Of a DNA stretch of 64,000 bases, positions 47,179 through 60,135 are shown piece by piece. Source of the DNA: Erythroxylum novogranatense (lineage: Eukaryota > Streptophyta > Magnoliopsida > Malpighiales > Erythroxylaceae); contig CM057227.1 of the NCBI GenBank assembly GCA_029891385.1, positions 58,343,567-58,407,566 of the forward strand, read 5' to 3'. The position numbers and the translations under genes were made by a program. Under the pieces are notes generated by a model that saw only the letters and a program-made list of their open reading frames with translations, ran no database searches and was not told where the DNA came from. The number at the start of each line of letters is the position of its first letter. Positions within the stretch are counted from its first letter, which is position 1.

Positions 47179-49257
47179 TGTTAGATCGCGAAAAAAAGCA
47201 TGCCATATTTGGAGAATCGGTAGATTTCAAAAAAATTTAGAAATCTTATTTCCAGAAGAAGAAATATATCCAAATCATCATGCCAATCCATACATGATAT
47301 GGTATAAGGATAATATTAAACATAAGCAAGATAGTGATATTACCGACTCCTTCGCTACAACTTTAATTCCTCGTTGCGCTATCCTCTCCTTCTTCATGTA
47401 TCCAAAGCCTTTGCTTTTGAATCCTTTTCTTTTTCAATCTATACTCTCCTTTTTATTGTATCCTCAACTAATTTGATTGACCTCTTGTTCTTCTAGGACA
47501 ACTAGGTTAACAAAATCCTTTGGTGGGAAAGGAGAAGAAATGTTTGGAGGAGATTTTCTTAGAAGAAATGAACCAAAAATGAGGCTCTTCTCTTGCAAAT
47601 TTTGGCTCACTCATGCATGAAAGGAGAGAGAGAGTCAAACCATGCAAGAACACTTTCTTACACACTCAATTTCGATTATGCATGGAATGGAAGAAGAGAA
47701 TAGTATCCAATGCATCACTTCTTACTTTAATCAATCATCAAGTAGCCAATAAATGAGGCTCTTCTCATTTATCTTCAAGATGGCTATATGAAAAGACTAT
47801 TAACCTAAATATGACTTACCAATATTAGTTTTGGAAGATGGAAGAAGGAAGATGGTCCATCCAATGCACATCCTTCTTCTTTAATCCAACGAATGCTAAT
47901 AGGTTATATGCCAACATTAAAAGAAAACCATTAAACCATTTAATGGTAAGTTCATAACTCCATTTAATGCTGATAAATCATAATAAAGATCATCTTTATT
48001 TATCAATTTAATGTCAAATGTGAAGCTACACAATCAGTTCATTAAAACCGAAACAGCTACTCCTTTCTTTTTAAAAAAATTATTTTAATATAATTAATCT
48101 AATCAATTACATTAAACCAAAGTCTAGCCCATTTCTAAATAAACATTTGGGCTTCTAATTAACCATTAATTAGTGCAAGCCCAACATTCAATTATGGGCT
48201 TCTAAAACCTCTATTTATATTTCTTACTTAGATTGATAACCTTTCTTGAAGCCAAGCGGAGAATTTTATTGGACTTTGATAATTGAAGCTCTAATAAGCC
48301 TAGAATTAATTTAATCTCATTAAAATTAATTCTAGCTTATTAACTAAATGTCATTCCACTAAAGACAATTAGTTGAACTCTTGAATTATTAAATATTATA
48401 AGAACACATATTTTATGCCCAACTGCAAACCCTATTTAGAACCTTATTATAGCCATCCACACAACAAAGGATAAAATTACCGTTTTGCCCTTATGTTGGT
48501 TTTTTCTTTTAGATCTCCCATTTTATTTTAAATGGTGATTAACTCACAAGATCTCATCTTGGTGTTAAGACTTGATGGGTAGCTAGTCCATCAAACTACT
48601 AGCGCTAGTTTAATCACCAAATCTTTTTAAAACATCTAGAAGTGATGATATCACTATAAACTTTTTTTTGAGTGAATATTCCCTTATACATATTGCAATT
48701 AATAATTCCAACATGCAGACATTGGATTAATACTCTGTAAAAATTCATTTTGATCATATCGAGAATTATAATGAAACACATACGAGTTAACTACTCATCA
48801 AGATTATGGTTCATAATAAACGATTGCTTAAGTTGTATGTTTTAAGATTAAAGTAATGACCCACTTTATTCTTAAAAACATACTTGATTCCAGATTCATT
48901 TAATAGTTCCATTATCGATAGTCAACTACTATCATGATATGAAACTCATCATTTCCTTGAAGTAAACTCATTTACTTACACGGAGATAAATTGCAACACT
49001 ACAGTCTAAACCATAATCAAGCAACCAACTTGATTATTCAACTATGAATCCATTAATTTAGATTCTACTAATATACATGTTTCCCATACATCTCTATGTA
49101 TATGTATATTACTTACAAAAGAATCTTGCTCATTAAAACCAAACTCTTTTATTTTGTTAATAATAAATATTTCCATTACAAAATTGTAACTAAAGAAGAT
49201 TAAGATATATGTAAATACACTTGTTTTCTAGGGCACTATATTTACATAACTCCAATA
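47179..49257 (-). repeat. Tork-like 5' LTR
   Basis: 2,079 bases, TGTTAGATCGCG to CTCCAATA. It pairs with 2347-4403 and with the inverted solo copy 55857-57959. The last base pair of the end is changed (expected CA, seen TA). Confidence 0.9.
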
Positions 49258-50924
49258 GTGAATTGCTCATCTTCTTTTGCAGTCATCATCGTCCACTCTT
49301 CCACTTTCACTTGTTCCTTATAGCTTACTTCTTCAAAGTAGCCCTTCTCTTGTGCTTTAATATACTCATCCATTATGTCTATTTTTATACAAGAGTTGTT
49401 TTTTTAATTGTTCAAGTCTTTGTTGAGAATGAACTCCACATGCTCATCACCAATTTGAAGGAGCACTTTGCTTTTATAAACATCTACCAGTGCTTTTCCA
49501 ATGTTTATGAAGGGTCTTCCAAGGATTAATGGACAGTTCTTATCCTCTTCAAAATCTAATAAGAAAAAATTCACAGGAACAATGAACTTTTCTGGCCTTA
49601 TGATAACATCTTCCACCACGCCAAATGGTTTCTTTATAGATCGATCTGCGAACCAAATAAGCATCGAAGTTGGCTTCACATCACTGAGCTCCAATTTCCT
49701 AAATTTCAACAAAGGCATAAGGTTTATACCTGCACCTAAGTCACATAAGCATTTTGTGAATTCTAACTCACCAACCACACTGCGTATTGTGAAGCTTCCA
49801 GGATTCTTCAATATAGAAGGCATGTTAATGGTGATAATAGAGCTCTAATTTTATGTTAGTGCTACCATTTTATTCTCTTCTTAAGTTTGCTTCTTTGTTA
49901 ACATGTCCTTCAGGTATTTGGCGTACTTAGGCATATGTTCCAATTCCTAAAAAAAAGATATATTAATTTGCAAAGTCTTTAATTTCTCTATGAACTTTAC
50001 AAATTGTGAATCCAGTTTGGTCTTTTTTAATCATTGAGGGTATAGGATCTTGGGTGGATATGGAAGAGGGGCAACTTAAGGAGGGTACTCACTCATGCCT
50101 TCTTCCTTATTCTTTTCTTGGTCTTTTTCTACTTGGTGGGATGCAGTTTGTGTCTCTATTGGTTGCTTAAGTTCTTTCCCACTTCTAAGTGTGATTGTGT
50201 TGAGTTGCTCCTCTAGGCTTGCTTCAGTATTGCTCAGGAGACTCCCCATACCTCTTGTAGATAATGAATTTTCCAATTAACTCATTTGAACCTCTAAGTT
50301 ATGAATAGAAGAAGCATGGTTTTTAGTTACTTACCCAAAACTTCCTTCAATCCTCTTATGAGTTTCATCCATGTTCACGACTTTGTCCAAGATTTTTTTT
50401 CCTACTTAGAGTCTGTAATATTGGAATTTTCATGTTGGAATCCAGGTGGCTCTTAAGGTCGGAATTGACCACTTGCATTGTTGGCCCAAGAAAATATTAG
50501 GTGGTTTTCCACCCCAGATTGTAATTGTTAGAATAAGTGTTGTTTCCTCCTCCTTGACCAAATTATGTATCCATCTAGTTAAGTTGTTCCATCTTGTCAT
50601 TTTGCATTAAAAACAATCAACAGTAAAATGTTTATTTTTCTCACATAATTCGCATCCACATTGAATTACTCTAATTGGAGCAGATGAAGAGGCTTAGAGG
50701 CTATTAAGCTATCTTGTTAATTTGTCAATCTTAGCCTATATTGTTGTTATTGAATCGACCATAATGACTCCCTTATGATATTGGAAAGTTGATTGTTTTC
50801 TGACGACTAAAGACAACTATTACTTGCCATCTCTTCCAACAATTGCTCTACTTTCTTAACTGTCATCTAAATAAAAGATCCTTAAGAAGCTACATCTATA
50901 GTGCCTCTCATGGTGGATTGACTC
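49258..50924 (-). mobile_element. Decayed Ty3/gypsy fragment (Athila/Tat group), left part
   Basis: Base layer of the nest. It carries a protease ORF at 49404-49823, a gag-protease linker at 50076-50276 with LNTITLRSGKEL, and a CELCEKNKHFTVDC zinc knuckle near 50620-50660. It ends where the Tekay-like LTR starts at 50925 and continues at 61613. Its pol would lie to the left of the window beyond the Tork element. Confidence 0.8.
49404..49823 (-). pseudogene. pol: gypsy aspartic protease fragment
   Basis: 139-codon minus ORF. FTIRSVVGELEFTKCLCDLG is followed by AGINLMP, where relatives have LLDLGASVNLMP; the catalytic Asp of DLG is kept. It ends with PLILGRPFINIGKALVDV, the conserved C-terminal protease motif. 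Part of the fragment above; no RT follows because the Tork element begins at 49257. Confidence 0.82.
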
Positions 50925-53383
50925 TATTGGACCTCGTTTCTGAAGCCCAACATCGGACACGGAAGCGTGATGCCTGAGCGTGGAGGGGAGACCTTGAAGT
51001 TGAAAATTTAGAAGAAAATACCCCTCGGAAACAAAGGCGGGCGTCACCGCGGCGTGTGTTGTCTCGCCGCGGTGAAACGATTCTGGAACCCTCGCCACGG
51101 CGAGCGAACGAACCCTCGCCGCGACGAGAGATGGTGAACCCACGAGATAAGCTTCGCCGTGGCGAGCATAAACCAAAACTTAAACTTTCATCCATTTTCA
51201 TTAACACAACCCAACCCAAAATAAAATTAAACATAAACATAACCTTCCAAAACTTATCCTCATGAATAAGCGATTTAATACGAAAGGTTGGAAACTAAAA
51301 TCAACATCATCCATATCTCATTGATAACTAAAAGAAGAGTTTTACAAAGCTTTAATGACATTTCAAGCCATAATACATCATTTGAGTTCAAGAACCAAAA
51401 ATACAAAATACACTTCAACTAATAAAACGTGAAATGTGACTAAAGCTTTGAATTCCAAAAGATAGCATGAAAATACAAAAATAAGACAATTCGGAGTGAT
51501 GCCATAACTCTTGACTTACTCATTCTCTTGCTCATCACCTGAATAGGGGGAGGATAAAGGGGGTGAGCTATGAAGCTTGTGGGTAACATATTTATAATAA
51601 AGAAACAAACAAAACTATTTGCAAAAGATAACTCATTGCTGTGGTACACTCTTGAAACCATAGAAATTTCACATGTAGATATCATTATCTCGAAATGCTT
51701 GATTTTCAAACAATTCATGAGCAATTTTAAAATCATGCATGCATCAAACATGTCAATAGATCATAAGCATATAAGCAAAGCAGAATGGTCTGCGTGAGTC
51801 TGGGTTCATGACGCACTACACATTCCTATATAATGGTCCTGTGTAGCCATAAATTCTTGAGGGAGTCCTTGAGGGAGCTCCATGCTATTAGCGGGTAGGC
51901 GGGAGAAGCCTATACATGGGTCAACGTGCACGTGACGATTCTTGAGGGACTACCACAAACCCACATAACATACATAGTTCAAAATCTTGTAAACTTGTTG
52001 CCAAAATGGCATTTTCTTGTAAACTTGCTTTTGATAACCTTGATATCCTTGTAAAAATCATTTATGAAAACATGATTTCATGAGCATGTATTCTTTTAAA
52101 GAGAAACCCTTTTCAAAGTCTTTTCATCTATCAATACAAGTCATGTAGCAAACATATAAAAATTTCACAATGCACTCAAAAAGCAAATAAAGCAACATTG
52201 ATGATGCAATTTAAATCATTAAATCTTTCTTGGTTTGAACAAAATAATGAGCGGCTTATTTACGCCATTATAAACGTGTACCCACCTTGAGTTCCTTGCT
52301 TATAAACTTGCTAAGGAATGTCTTTCCTCTTGTTCCTCCTGCTCCTCTTGCCTCACTTGATTTCCTTAACCAATAACCAAAATTCCAATCAATTCGGTGT
52401 AGAAATCGGAAAGTCATACTTTAATAATTCGAACTATAACTAAAGCTGAAACAAAAATTCTATGCTTAACTTCAATCCAAATTTTTATATCTGTAGAGAC
52501 TGAATCAGAACTTCATTTCTTCACAACACTTGTAGCCCTATGTCTATAGTTTACAACGAATTAAAAATCACCTCATTTGGACATCTACATCAAAAGTTAT
52601 GCCCAAAATACTAAAGTATGTCTGTGTAGGAAAATGGTCTCTCGCCGAGGCGTGCGCGGGTTGGGACGTACGAAGGCAAAATCCTCCCGAAACCTATTTT
52701 TCCCACTTTCTTCAACCATATTCCTCCCATCTTTCAAATATAACACATCTAAACCCTAAACCATCTCTTATACTTCATTTCTAAGCTCATTCCAACCCAA
52801 TATCATCAACAAAACATCAAAATCTATCCTTGATCATTAACCCTAAAGATAACACTTCATAATCCATTCACTAAGCCTTACCACACATGTTAAGCTATAA
52901 TGGGGTTCATCTAACCAAAACAAGATGGAATAAACTCATACTTGTTGATGCTTCAATTCCTTCAAAAGTCTTTAAACCTAGTTTTCCTCTTTTTCTCTTC
53001 TTCTTCCTTTGTCTCCAACGATACTCTCCCTCTTTCTCTTCTCACTTTCACTTTCTCTTATTCTAATTTCTTTTACTTAGGCCTTAAATGAATGAGCAAA
53101 GACCATTATGCCCCTCTATGTAATGCCTTAGCCTCTTAAACTTAAGTGATCTTCCATATTTTTCCTTATTCATTCTTACTTCTTCATTTTCACTTACACC
53201 ATACTATACTCTAACTTAATCTTAATTTCTCCAATTAATACTTTCAATTCTATCAAGCTAAGCAATAAATCCTCCATCATTAACATGCTAATTAAACTTT
53301 AAACAAAAATAATTTATCTAGAAAAACCACATAATCAAAACAATTCATACTTAATAAAATCACTAAAAATTTAGAGCCCAACA
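50925..53383 (-). repeat. Tekay-like 3' LTR
   Basis: 2,459 bases, TATTGGACCTCG (first G changed to A) to TAGAGCCCAACA. It is about 1 kb longer than the sister LTR because that one has a deletion. CpG-rich blocks lie at 51040-51167 and 52638-52674. Confidence 0.9.
51040..51167. repeat. CpG-rich palindromic module in Tekay-like LTR
   Basis: Words GTCACCGCGGCG, CTCGCCGCGGTGAAAC, CTCGCCACGGCGAGC, CTCGCCGCGACGAG and TTCGCCGTGGCGAGC. Same core as the Athila LTR module at 7042-7228. The sister LTR has it at 60250-60370. Confidence 0.88.
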
Positions 53384-53397
53384 TTTCTCCCCCTCTT
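53384..53397 (-). other. Polypurine tract of Tekay-like element
   Basis: Minus reading AAGAGGGGGAGAAA next to TGTTGGGC, preceded by the conserved AATTTCGAGGACGAAATTC. Confidence 0.88.
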
Positions 53398-53439
53398 AAA
53401 AGAATTTCGTCCTCGAAATTATTACCTGAGTCATCAAAG

Positions 53440-56400
53440 AGTTGTGGATGACCCACATATAGGCTAACCTATAGGCTAGTGGTCCAATCCTCTCAAGAAT
53501 TTCATAGCGACCCATATATCATGGACTCAACTTGCCCTTCTTGCCAAACCTCATTACTCCTTTCCAAGGAGACGTCTTGAGAAACGCTTTCTCACCGACT
53601 TCATACTCCATCTCTTTTTAGTGTGCATCAGTGTAGCTCTTCATCCTATCCTGAGCTGCCTTAAGTCGTTGCTTAACCAGATTGACTTTATCAACTGTCA
53701 TCTGAATCAATTCTGGTCCTATCAATTTCCTCTCTCCTTCTTCATCCTAGCATGTCGGAGTTCTACACCTCCTTCCATACAATGCTTCATATGGGGCCAT
53801 CTGAATGCTCGAATGGTACGAATTATTATAAGCAAATTCGACCAATAGCAAATGATCATCCCAAGCTCCTTTGAAATCCATCACACATGCCCTGAGCATT
53901 CCCTCAAGTGTCCGAATGGTCCTCTCAGATTGACCATCCGTCTGAGGGTGAAAAGCCGTGCTAAAATTCAGCTTAGTGCCTAAAGCTTCCTGTAAGCTTC
54001 CCTAGAATCTTGAAGTAAACCGACGGTCTCTATCAGAAACTATGGAATCTGGAATCCCATGTAATCTCACTATCTCATCAATGTACTTCTTTGCTAACAC
54101 ATGCAAAGAATCAGTCTGTTTAATTTCCAGAAAATGAGTTAACTTCGTCAACTGATCCACAATAACCCATATGGCATCATGCTTCCTATTAGTCTTGGGC
54201 AAACCCATCAAAAAGTCCATGGTTACCCTTTGCCACTTCCACTCAGGAATGGAAAATGGCCTTAATTTGCCTGAAGGCGCCTAGTGTTCAGCCTTGACTT
54301 GCTGACACATTAGACACTTACATACATACTCTGCTACATTCCTCTTCATGCCCTTCCACCAGAAATGCTCTCTCAAATCCCTGTACATCCTGGTGCTACC
54401 TGGGTGCATGACATAAGGAGCATTGTGTGCCTCATCCAAAATCTCATCCTTCACCTCCTTGACATCTGGAATACAAAGTCTGTTTCTTACTGTCATGAGC
54501 CCATCATCCCTCACTACTACTTCAGTTTTCTTGCCATTCTGAATTTCTTCTTGAAGTTTACTTAATTCTTCATCCAGTGCCTGTAACTCCCTAACCTTTT
54601 CCCTGAGTGATGGCCTCACTCTGAAGTTAGCTAGAAGGCAATTTGGTTCCTCCTGCTTCAAGCTTATTTTAAGCTTGGCCATCTCTTCCAATAAAGGTAG
54701 ATAAACTGTCCGAACATGGGCAATTGAAGATTTCCTACTCAAGGCATCTGCTATGACATTTGCCTTACCTGGATGGTACTCAATCAACAAATCATAATCT
54801 TTAAGCAATTCTATCCACCTTCTATGTCTCAAATTCAGTTCTTTCTGGCTTAGTAAGTACTTGAGACTCTTATGATCAGTAAAGATCCTTGTCTGAAGCC
54901 CATATAGATAATGCCTCCAAATTTTCAAGGCAAAGATCACTACTGCCAATTCCAAATCATGGGTTAGATAATTCAACTCATATGGCTTCAGTTTCTGTGA
55001 AGCATAAGCTATCACCCTGTCTCCCTGCATCAATACACAACCTAGACCCTTCCTCGAAGCATCACTATACACTGTATACCCCTCATCTCCAACAGGCAGA
55101 ATCAAAACTGGAGCACTTGTTAATCTGTGCTTGAGCTCCTCAAAGCTCTTCTGGCATTCATCACTCCAGATAAACTTCTGATTCTTCCTCAATAACTTAG
55201 TCATCGGAGCAGCTATCATGGAGAATCCTTCTATAAACCTCCTGTAATAACCTGCCAGACCTAGAAAACTCCTTACCTCTGTCACTATCTTAGGTGCATG
55301 CCAATTCACCACTGCTTTAACTTTCCTCAGATCAACATGTACACCATCTTGCGAAATCACATGCCCAAGGAATGTCACCTCATGAAGCCAAAACTCACAC
55401 TTGCTTAACTTAGCATAAAGCTCTCTCTCCCTCAATGTCTGCAACACAATCCTGAGATGCTCCATATGTTCTTCTTTACTCTTGGAATACACCAGAATGT
55501 CATCTATAAACACTATGACAAACTGATCCAGATACTCCTTGAAGACCCTATTCATAAGATCCATAAAAGCAGCTAGAGCATTGGTTAATCCAAATGGCAT
55601 GTCTAAAAACTCATAATGCCCATACCGAGTCCTGAAGGTTGTCTTGCTTACATCAGACTCCTTGATTCTGAGCTGATGATAGCTTGACCTGAGATCAATC
55701 TTGGAGAAGACTCTTGCTCCCTATAGCTGGTCAAACAGATCATCTATTCGTGGAAGAGGATACTTGTTCTTAGTTGTCACCTTGTTGAGTCTCTGATAGT
55801 CAATACACATCCTCCATGTTCCATTTTTTTTCTTGACAAACAGAACCGGTGCTCCCTGTTGGAGTTATGTAAATATAGTGCCCTGGAAAGCAAGTGTATT
55901 TACATGTAACTTTATCTTCTTGATTCTGCTTTTGTAATGAAAATATTTATTATTAATAAAACAAAAGAGTTTGGTTTTATCTGTATGAGCATTATATATC
56001 TGGTCATAAGGTACCAAGATTCATTTGTAAGTAATATACATATACATAGAGATGTATGGGAAACATGTATATTATTAGAATCAATTAATTGATTCACAGT
56101 TGAATAATCAAGTTGGTCGCTTGATTATGGTTTAGATCGTAGTGTTGCGATTTATCTCCATATAAGTAAAGGAGTTTACTTAAAGGGAATGATGAGTTTC
56201 ATATCATGATAGTAGTAGACTATCGATAATGGCACAATTAAATGAATTGGAATCAAGTATGTTTTCAATAATAAAGTGGTAGTTACTTTAATCTTAAAAC
56301 ATACAACTTAAGCATTCGCTATTATGAACCACAATCTTGATGAGTGGTGAACTCATATGTGTTTCATTATAATTCTTGATGTGATCGGAATGGATTTTTA

Positions 56401-59400
56401 CAGGTATTAATCCAAAGGTCTGCATGTTGAAATTATTAATTGAAACATGTATCGTGGAACATTCACTCAAATAAAGAGTTTATAGTGTTATCATCTCTTA
56501 GATGTTTTAAGGAGATTTGGTGATTAAATCGCGCCATGAGTTTGATGGACTAGCTACCCATCAAGTCTTAACACTAAGATGAGATCTTATGTGTTAATCA
56601 CCATATAAAGTAAAATGAGAGATCTAGAAGGAAAAACCAACATAAAGGGCAAAACGGTAATTTTACCCTTTGTTGTGCGGATGGCTATAATAAGGTTCTA
56701 AATAGGGTTTGCAATTGGACATATTCTCATAATATTTAATAATTCAAGAGTTCAACTAATTGTCTTTAGTGGAATGACATTTAGTTAATAAGCTAGAATT
56801 AATTCCAATGAGATTGAATTATTTCTGGGCTTATTGGAGCTTGAATTATCAAAGTTCAATAAGATTCCCCACTTGGCTTTAAGGAAGGTTATCAAGCTAA
56901 GTAAGAAGTAGTTTGGAGGCTTTAGAAGTCCATAATTGAATGATGGGCTTATACTAATTAATGGTTAATTGGAAGCCCATATGTTCATTTAGAAATGGGC
57001 TTATTTTGGTTTAATGTAATTGATTAGATTAATTATATTAAAACAAAATTTTTTTAAAATGGAGAAGAAGCAATTTCGAAATTGTGTTAGGTTAGATGTG
57101 TAACCACACATTTGACATTCAAATACTAAATAAAGATGGTCTTTATTATGGTTCATCATTATTAAATGGAGTTATGAACTTACCATTAAATGGTTTAATG
57201 GTTAGTTTTTAATGTTGGCATGTAACCTATTTGCATTCATTAGATTAAAGATGAAAGATGTGCATTAGATGGACCATCTTCCTTCTTTCTTCTTGCCAAA
57301 ACCGAAATTGGTATTCAATTATAGGTTATGGTCTTTTCAAATAGCCATTTTAAAGATAAATGAAGTAAGTCTCATTTATTGGCTTTTTGATGAGTGATTA
57401 ATGTAAGAAGTGATACATTGGATGCCTCTCACTCTTTCCATTCATGCATATTTCGAAATTGAGATGTAAGAAAGGGTTCTTGCATGGTTTTTAGACATTC
57501 TCTCCTTTCATGCAAGGTAGAACCGAAATTCCTAAGTGAAAGAATTGAAAGAATTTCAATTTTGGTTCTTCTTCTTCTAAGAAAATCTCCTCCAAATATT
57601 TCTTCTCCTTTTCCACCAAAGGATTTTGTTAACCTAGTTGTCCTTGAAGAACAAGTGGTAAATCTAATTGGTTGAGGATACTACAACAGGGAAGAAGATA
57701 AATTGCTAAAGGAAAAGACTCAAAGGCAAAGGATTTGGATATAAGAAGGAGAGGATAGCGCAGCGAGGATTTAAAGCTGTAGCGAAGGAGTCGGTAATTC
57801 CTTTTATCTTGTTCTTGGTTTTATTATCCTTATATCATATCATGTATGGATTAGCATGTTGATTTGGATATATTGCTTCCGCTGCAAGATGATTTCTTAA
57901 AAAGTTTTGAAATCTATCGTTTCTCCATACTAAGCATGCTTTCTTTTTCCGATCCAACACTCCCCAAGGTGACGAACTTGGTCTAACATTACCCTTCTCT
58001 AACAGTTTCTCCAACTGTTCCTTAAGCTCCCTCAACTCAGCTGGAGCCATCCTATAAGGCGGTACTGAAATCGGTGCGGTTCCAGGAATCAAGTCGATGG
58101 CAAACTCGATTTCCCTCACCGGTGGCAAACCTGGTAATTCCTCTGGGAACACATCTAAAAACTCCCTCACAATCAGAAAATCCTCTAACTTCCCTTCATT
58201 CACATCGGTATCCACAACATGTGCCAAAAAGGCTTCACACTCCTTGCCCATCATTCTGTCAGCTAGCACAGCCGAAATAAGTCTTGGCGATGGTGTTTTT
58301 CTGTCCCCTCTGAAAATCACTTTCTCATCATTGCCCAAATCAAACTCCACCTCTTTCAGGCCATAATCCAGCTTCGCCAGATATTTCTCGATAACATCCA
58401 TTCCCAATATAACATCTAACCCTTTTAGGTCTAGAGGTAGTAAGTCCATTACCAATCTAGCACCATCAATGAAGAGTTCACAACCCTCATATAATTGACT
58501 GATCACTACATTCCTCCCTAAAGGAGTACTAACAATCAAAGAGTTATCCAAAGGCACTGAATTCACACCATGCAATGCAATGCTTGTAGAAACAAAAGAA
58601 TGTGTGGAACCAGAATCAATTAAAACATATACTGCTGAATCAAATAACTGAGCCATACCCGTGACGACCTCAGGTGCAGCTGCAGCTTCCTCCCTAATCA
58701 TGACAAACACCCTTGCCTGCGCCTTACCCCTTGGCCTTCATGGAGAAATAGCCTTCCTTGTAGTTCCAGAGCTGCCTACCTTAGTAACTGGCCTGGTTCC
58801 TACTGTTTCTGCTCGCCTCGGCGCTTAAAACACTGACCCCTCTTGTCTCTGTACCTATGGACAATCCCTGATCATATGACCCTTTTCTCTACATCAAAAA
58901 TAGGCTCCAAGTAACTTGAAACACTCTCCTTGGTGAAGTTTCCCACAATGCTCACATTGGGGGTTTATGAACCTACTCCTTTCTGCTCTTCCAGTGCTTC
59001 CCATATTAGAGGCTTGCCCTGATACTGCCTTTACCTGCTTGTTCTTGGTAGCGCCACTACTACCCACTTCACTCTGTGTGTGATAACTCCTTGTGCTCCT
59101 CTCAGGCGTTGAAGCACCCGTTCCTTTCTTAGAAGACTGCTCCCTGTTCTTCCTCTTCCTGCTTACTTCATTTCTAGTATTCTACAATTTTTCCGCCTGG
59201 AGTGCAGCATCCACCAATTGTTGGTAGTCACAGAAGTTGTGGATGAAGACTTTCTCCTTGATCCCCAAATGAAGACCTCCCTCAAACTTACGACATTTAT
59301 CTTCCTCAGTCACCACAATGTTGGTTGCATATCAGGAAAGCTGTGTGAACTTCAACTCATACTCGCTCACACTCATGTCCCTCTGTGTGAGGTTCAGAAA

Positions 59401-59973
59401 CTCCCTGGCCTTCTCTTGTACATAAACCTTGGAGAGATACTTCTTCCTGAACACTTCCACAAAGTCTCTCTATATCAGTACCGGTGGCACAACCTGACTA
59501 AGAGGCACTGATTCCCACCAATGCAGTGCATCTCCCTATAACAAACTAACTGCATAGTCTAACTTCTCCTCATCTGAGCACTTCATCTAAAATAGAACCC
59601 TCTCGGTCCTCTTCAACCAAGCTTCATCCTCTTCCGAATTTTTCATTTCATTGAAATCCACAGCCCCAAACTTACGGAGATTGTCATACTGTCCACTTCT
59701 GTCTACTGGAGCTTGCATCGGAACCTGAGACCTTTGACCCATGGCATATGTGAAAGCCTGAGCAAATGCTTGAAAGAAACTCAAATCCATGGGATTTGCT
59801 TGAGGCATAGGAGGAGGCGGTGGAGGCACTTCCTGTTGCAAACTAGGTTCCATAGAAGTCGGACCAGAATGTGTCCCAACATCTTGTGGGACATGGGATT
59901 CATCCTTGTTCCCTTGGCGAGAATGAGATCGAGTTATAGCTCCTCGAGTTCTCTTTCGAGGTGGCATTTTCAC
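53440..59973 (-). pseudogene. gag-pol: Tekay-like gag-pol polyprotein: one frame, about 15 stops, no frameshift
   Basis: Minus frame beginning at ATG 59973 (MKMPPRKRTRG). Gag: proline-rich segment, then DEEDEAWLKRTERVLF and the Retrotrans_gag core ALHWWESVP; the knuckle near 58900-58960 is damaged. Protease: VLIDSGSTHSFVS near 58610. RT: VSVPPYRMAPAELRELKEQL, then SSSPWG cut by the solo LTR, resuming as APVLFVKKK, with catalytic FIDD at 55499-55510. RNase [40 protein letters not shown]. Integrase: zinc region [11 protein letters not shown] to CLMCQQ, core [20 protein letters not shown]. Stop codons begin (low coordinate) at 59587, 59536, 59470, 59332, 59182, 58894, 58855, 58825, 58738, 55721, 54281, 54002, 53747, 53618 and 53519; all keep one frame when the solo LTR is subtracted. 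The chromodomain is absent. Confidence 0.9.
55857..57959 (+). mobile_element. Solo Tork-like LTR, TSD CTCCC
   Basis: TGTTGGAGTTATGTAAATAT to CCGATCCAACA, 2,103 bases, flanked by CTCCC (55852-55856 and 57960-57964). It is the inverse of 47179-49257. It interrupts the RT codons for SPWG-APVL without other loss. Confidence 0.94.
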
Positions 59974-60118
59974 TCCTTCAATATAAAACCATTGAAAACT
60001 TTAGTTCAAGCAAAACAATTTTCAAAGTATGCAAAAACAATTCAAATCATGTAAAACAATGCAAATTGTGTAGAACAATTTAAACATTTGCAATGCAAAC
60101 CCAGACCTAAACCTAGTC

Positions 60119-60130
60119 GCTCTGATACCA
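60119..60130 (-). other. Primer-binding site (initiator Met tRNA type)
   Basis: GCTCTGATACCA on plus, five bases from the LTR at 60136. Confidence 0.92.
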
Positions 60131-60135
60131 CATCA

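Larger units (their letters stand above)
2347..49257 (-). mobile_element. Ty1/copia element, Tork-like, split by a 37-kb nested insertion
   Basis: Minus-strand element. The 5' LTR is at 47179-49257, the PBS at 47165-47176, gag and integrase at 43288-45666, RT and RNase H at 4440-5987, the PPT at 4404-4420 and the 3' LTR at 2347-4403. The copia order (integrase before RT) and motifs such as YVDD in RT and the RNase H segment SRKSTSSSIFTL support Ty1/copia. The LTR and protein types resemble the Tork lineage, which I infer from memory of the family. An Athila element (5988-43287) splits pol between integrase and RT. Many stops and frame breaks show that it is dead. Its 5' LTR begins TATTGGAG where related copies have TGTTGGAG. 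The target duplication cannot be checked because the 3' LTR end is lost under the gypsy LTR at the left edge. Confidence 0.85.

Noticed and set aside
57484..57675. Small ORF in the solo Tork LTR
   Set aside because: It lies in LTR sequence; other copies do not keep the frame.
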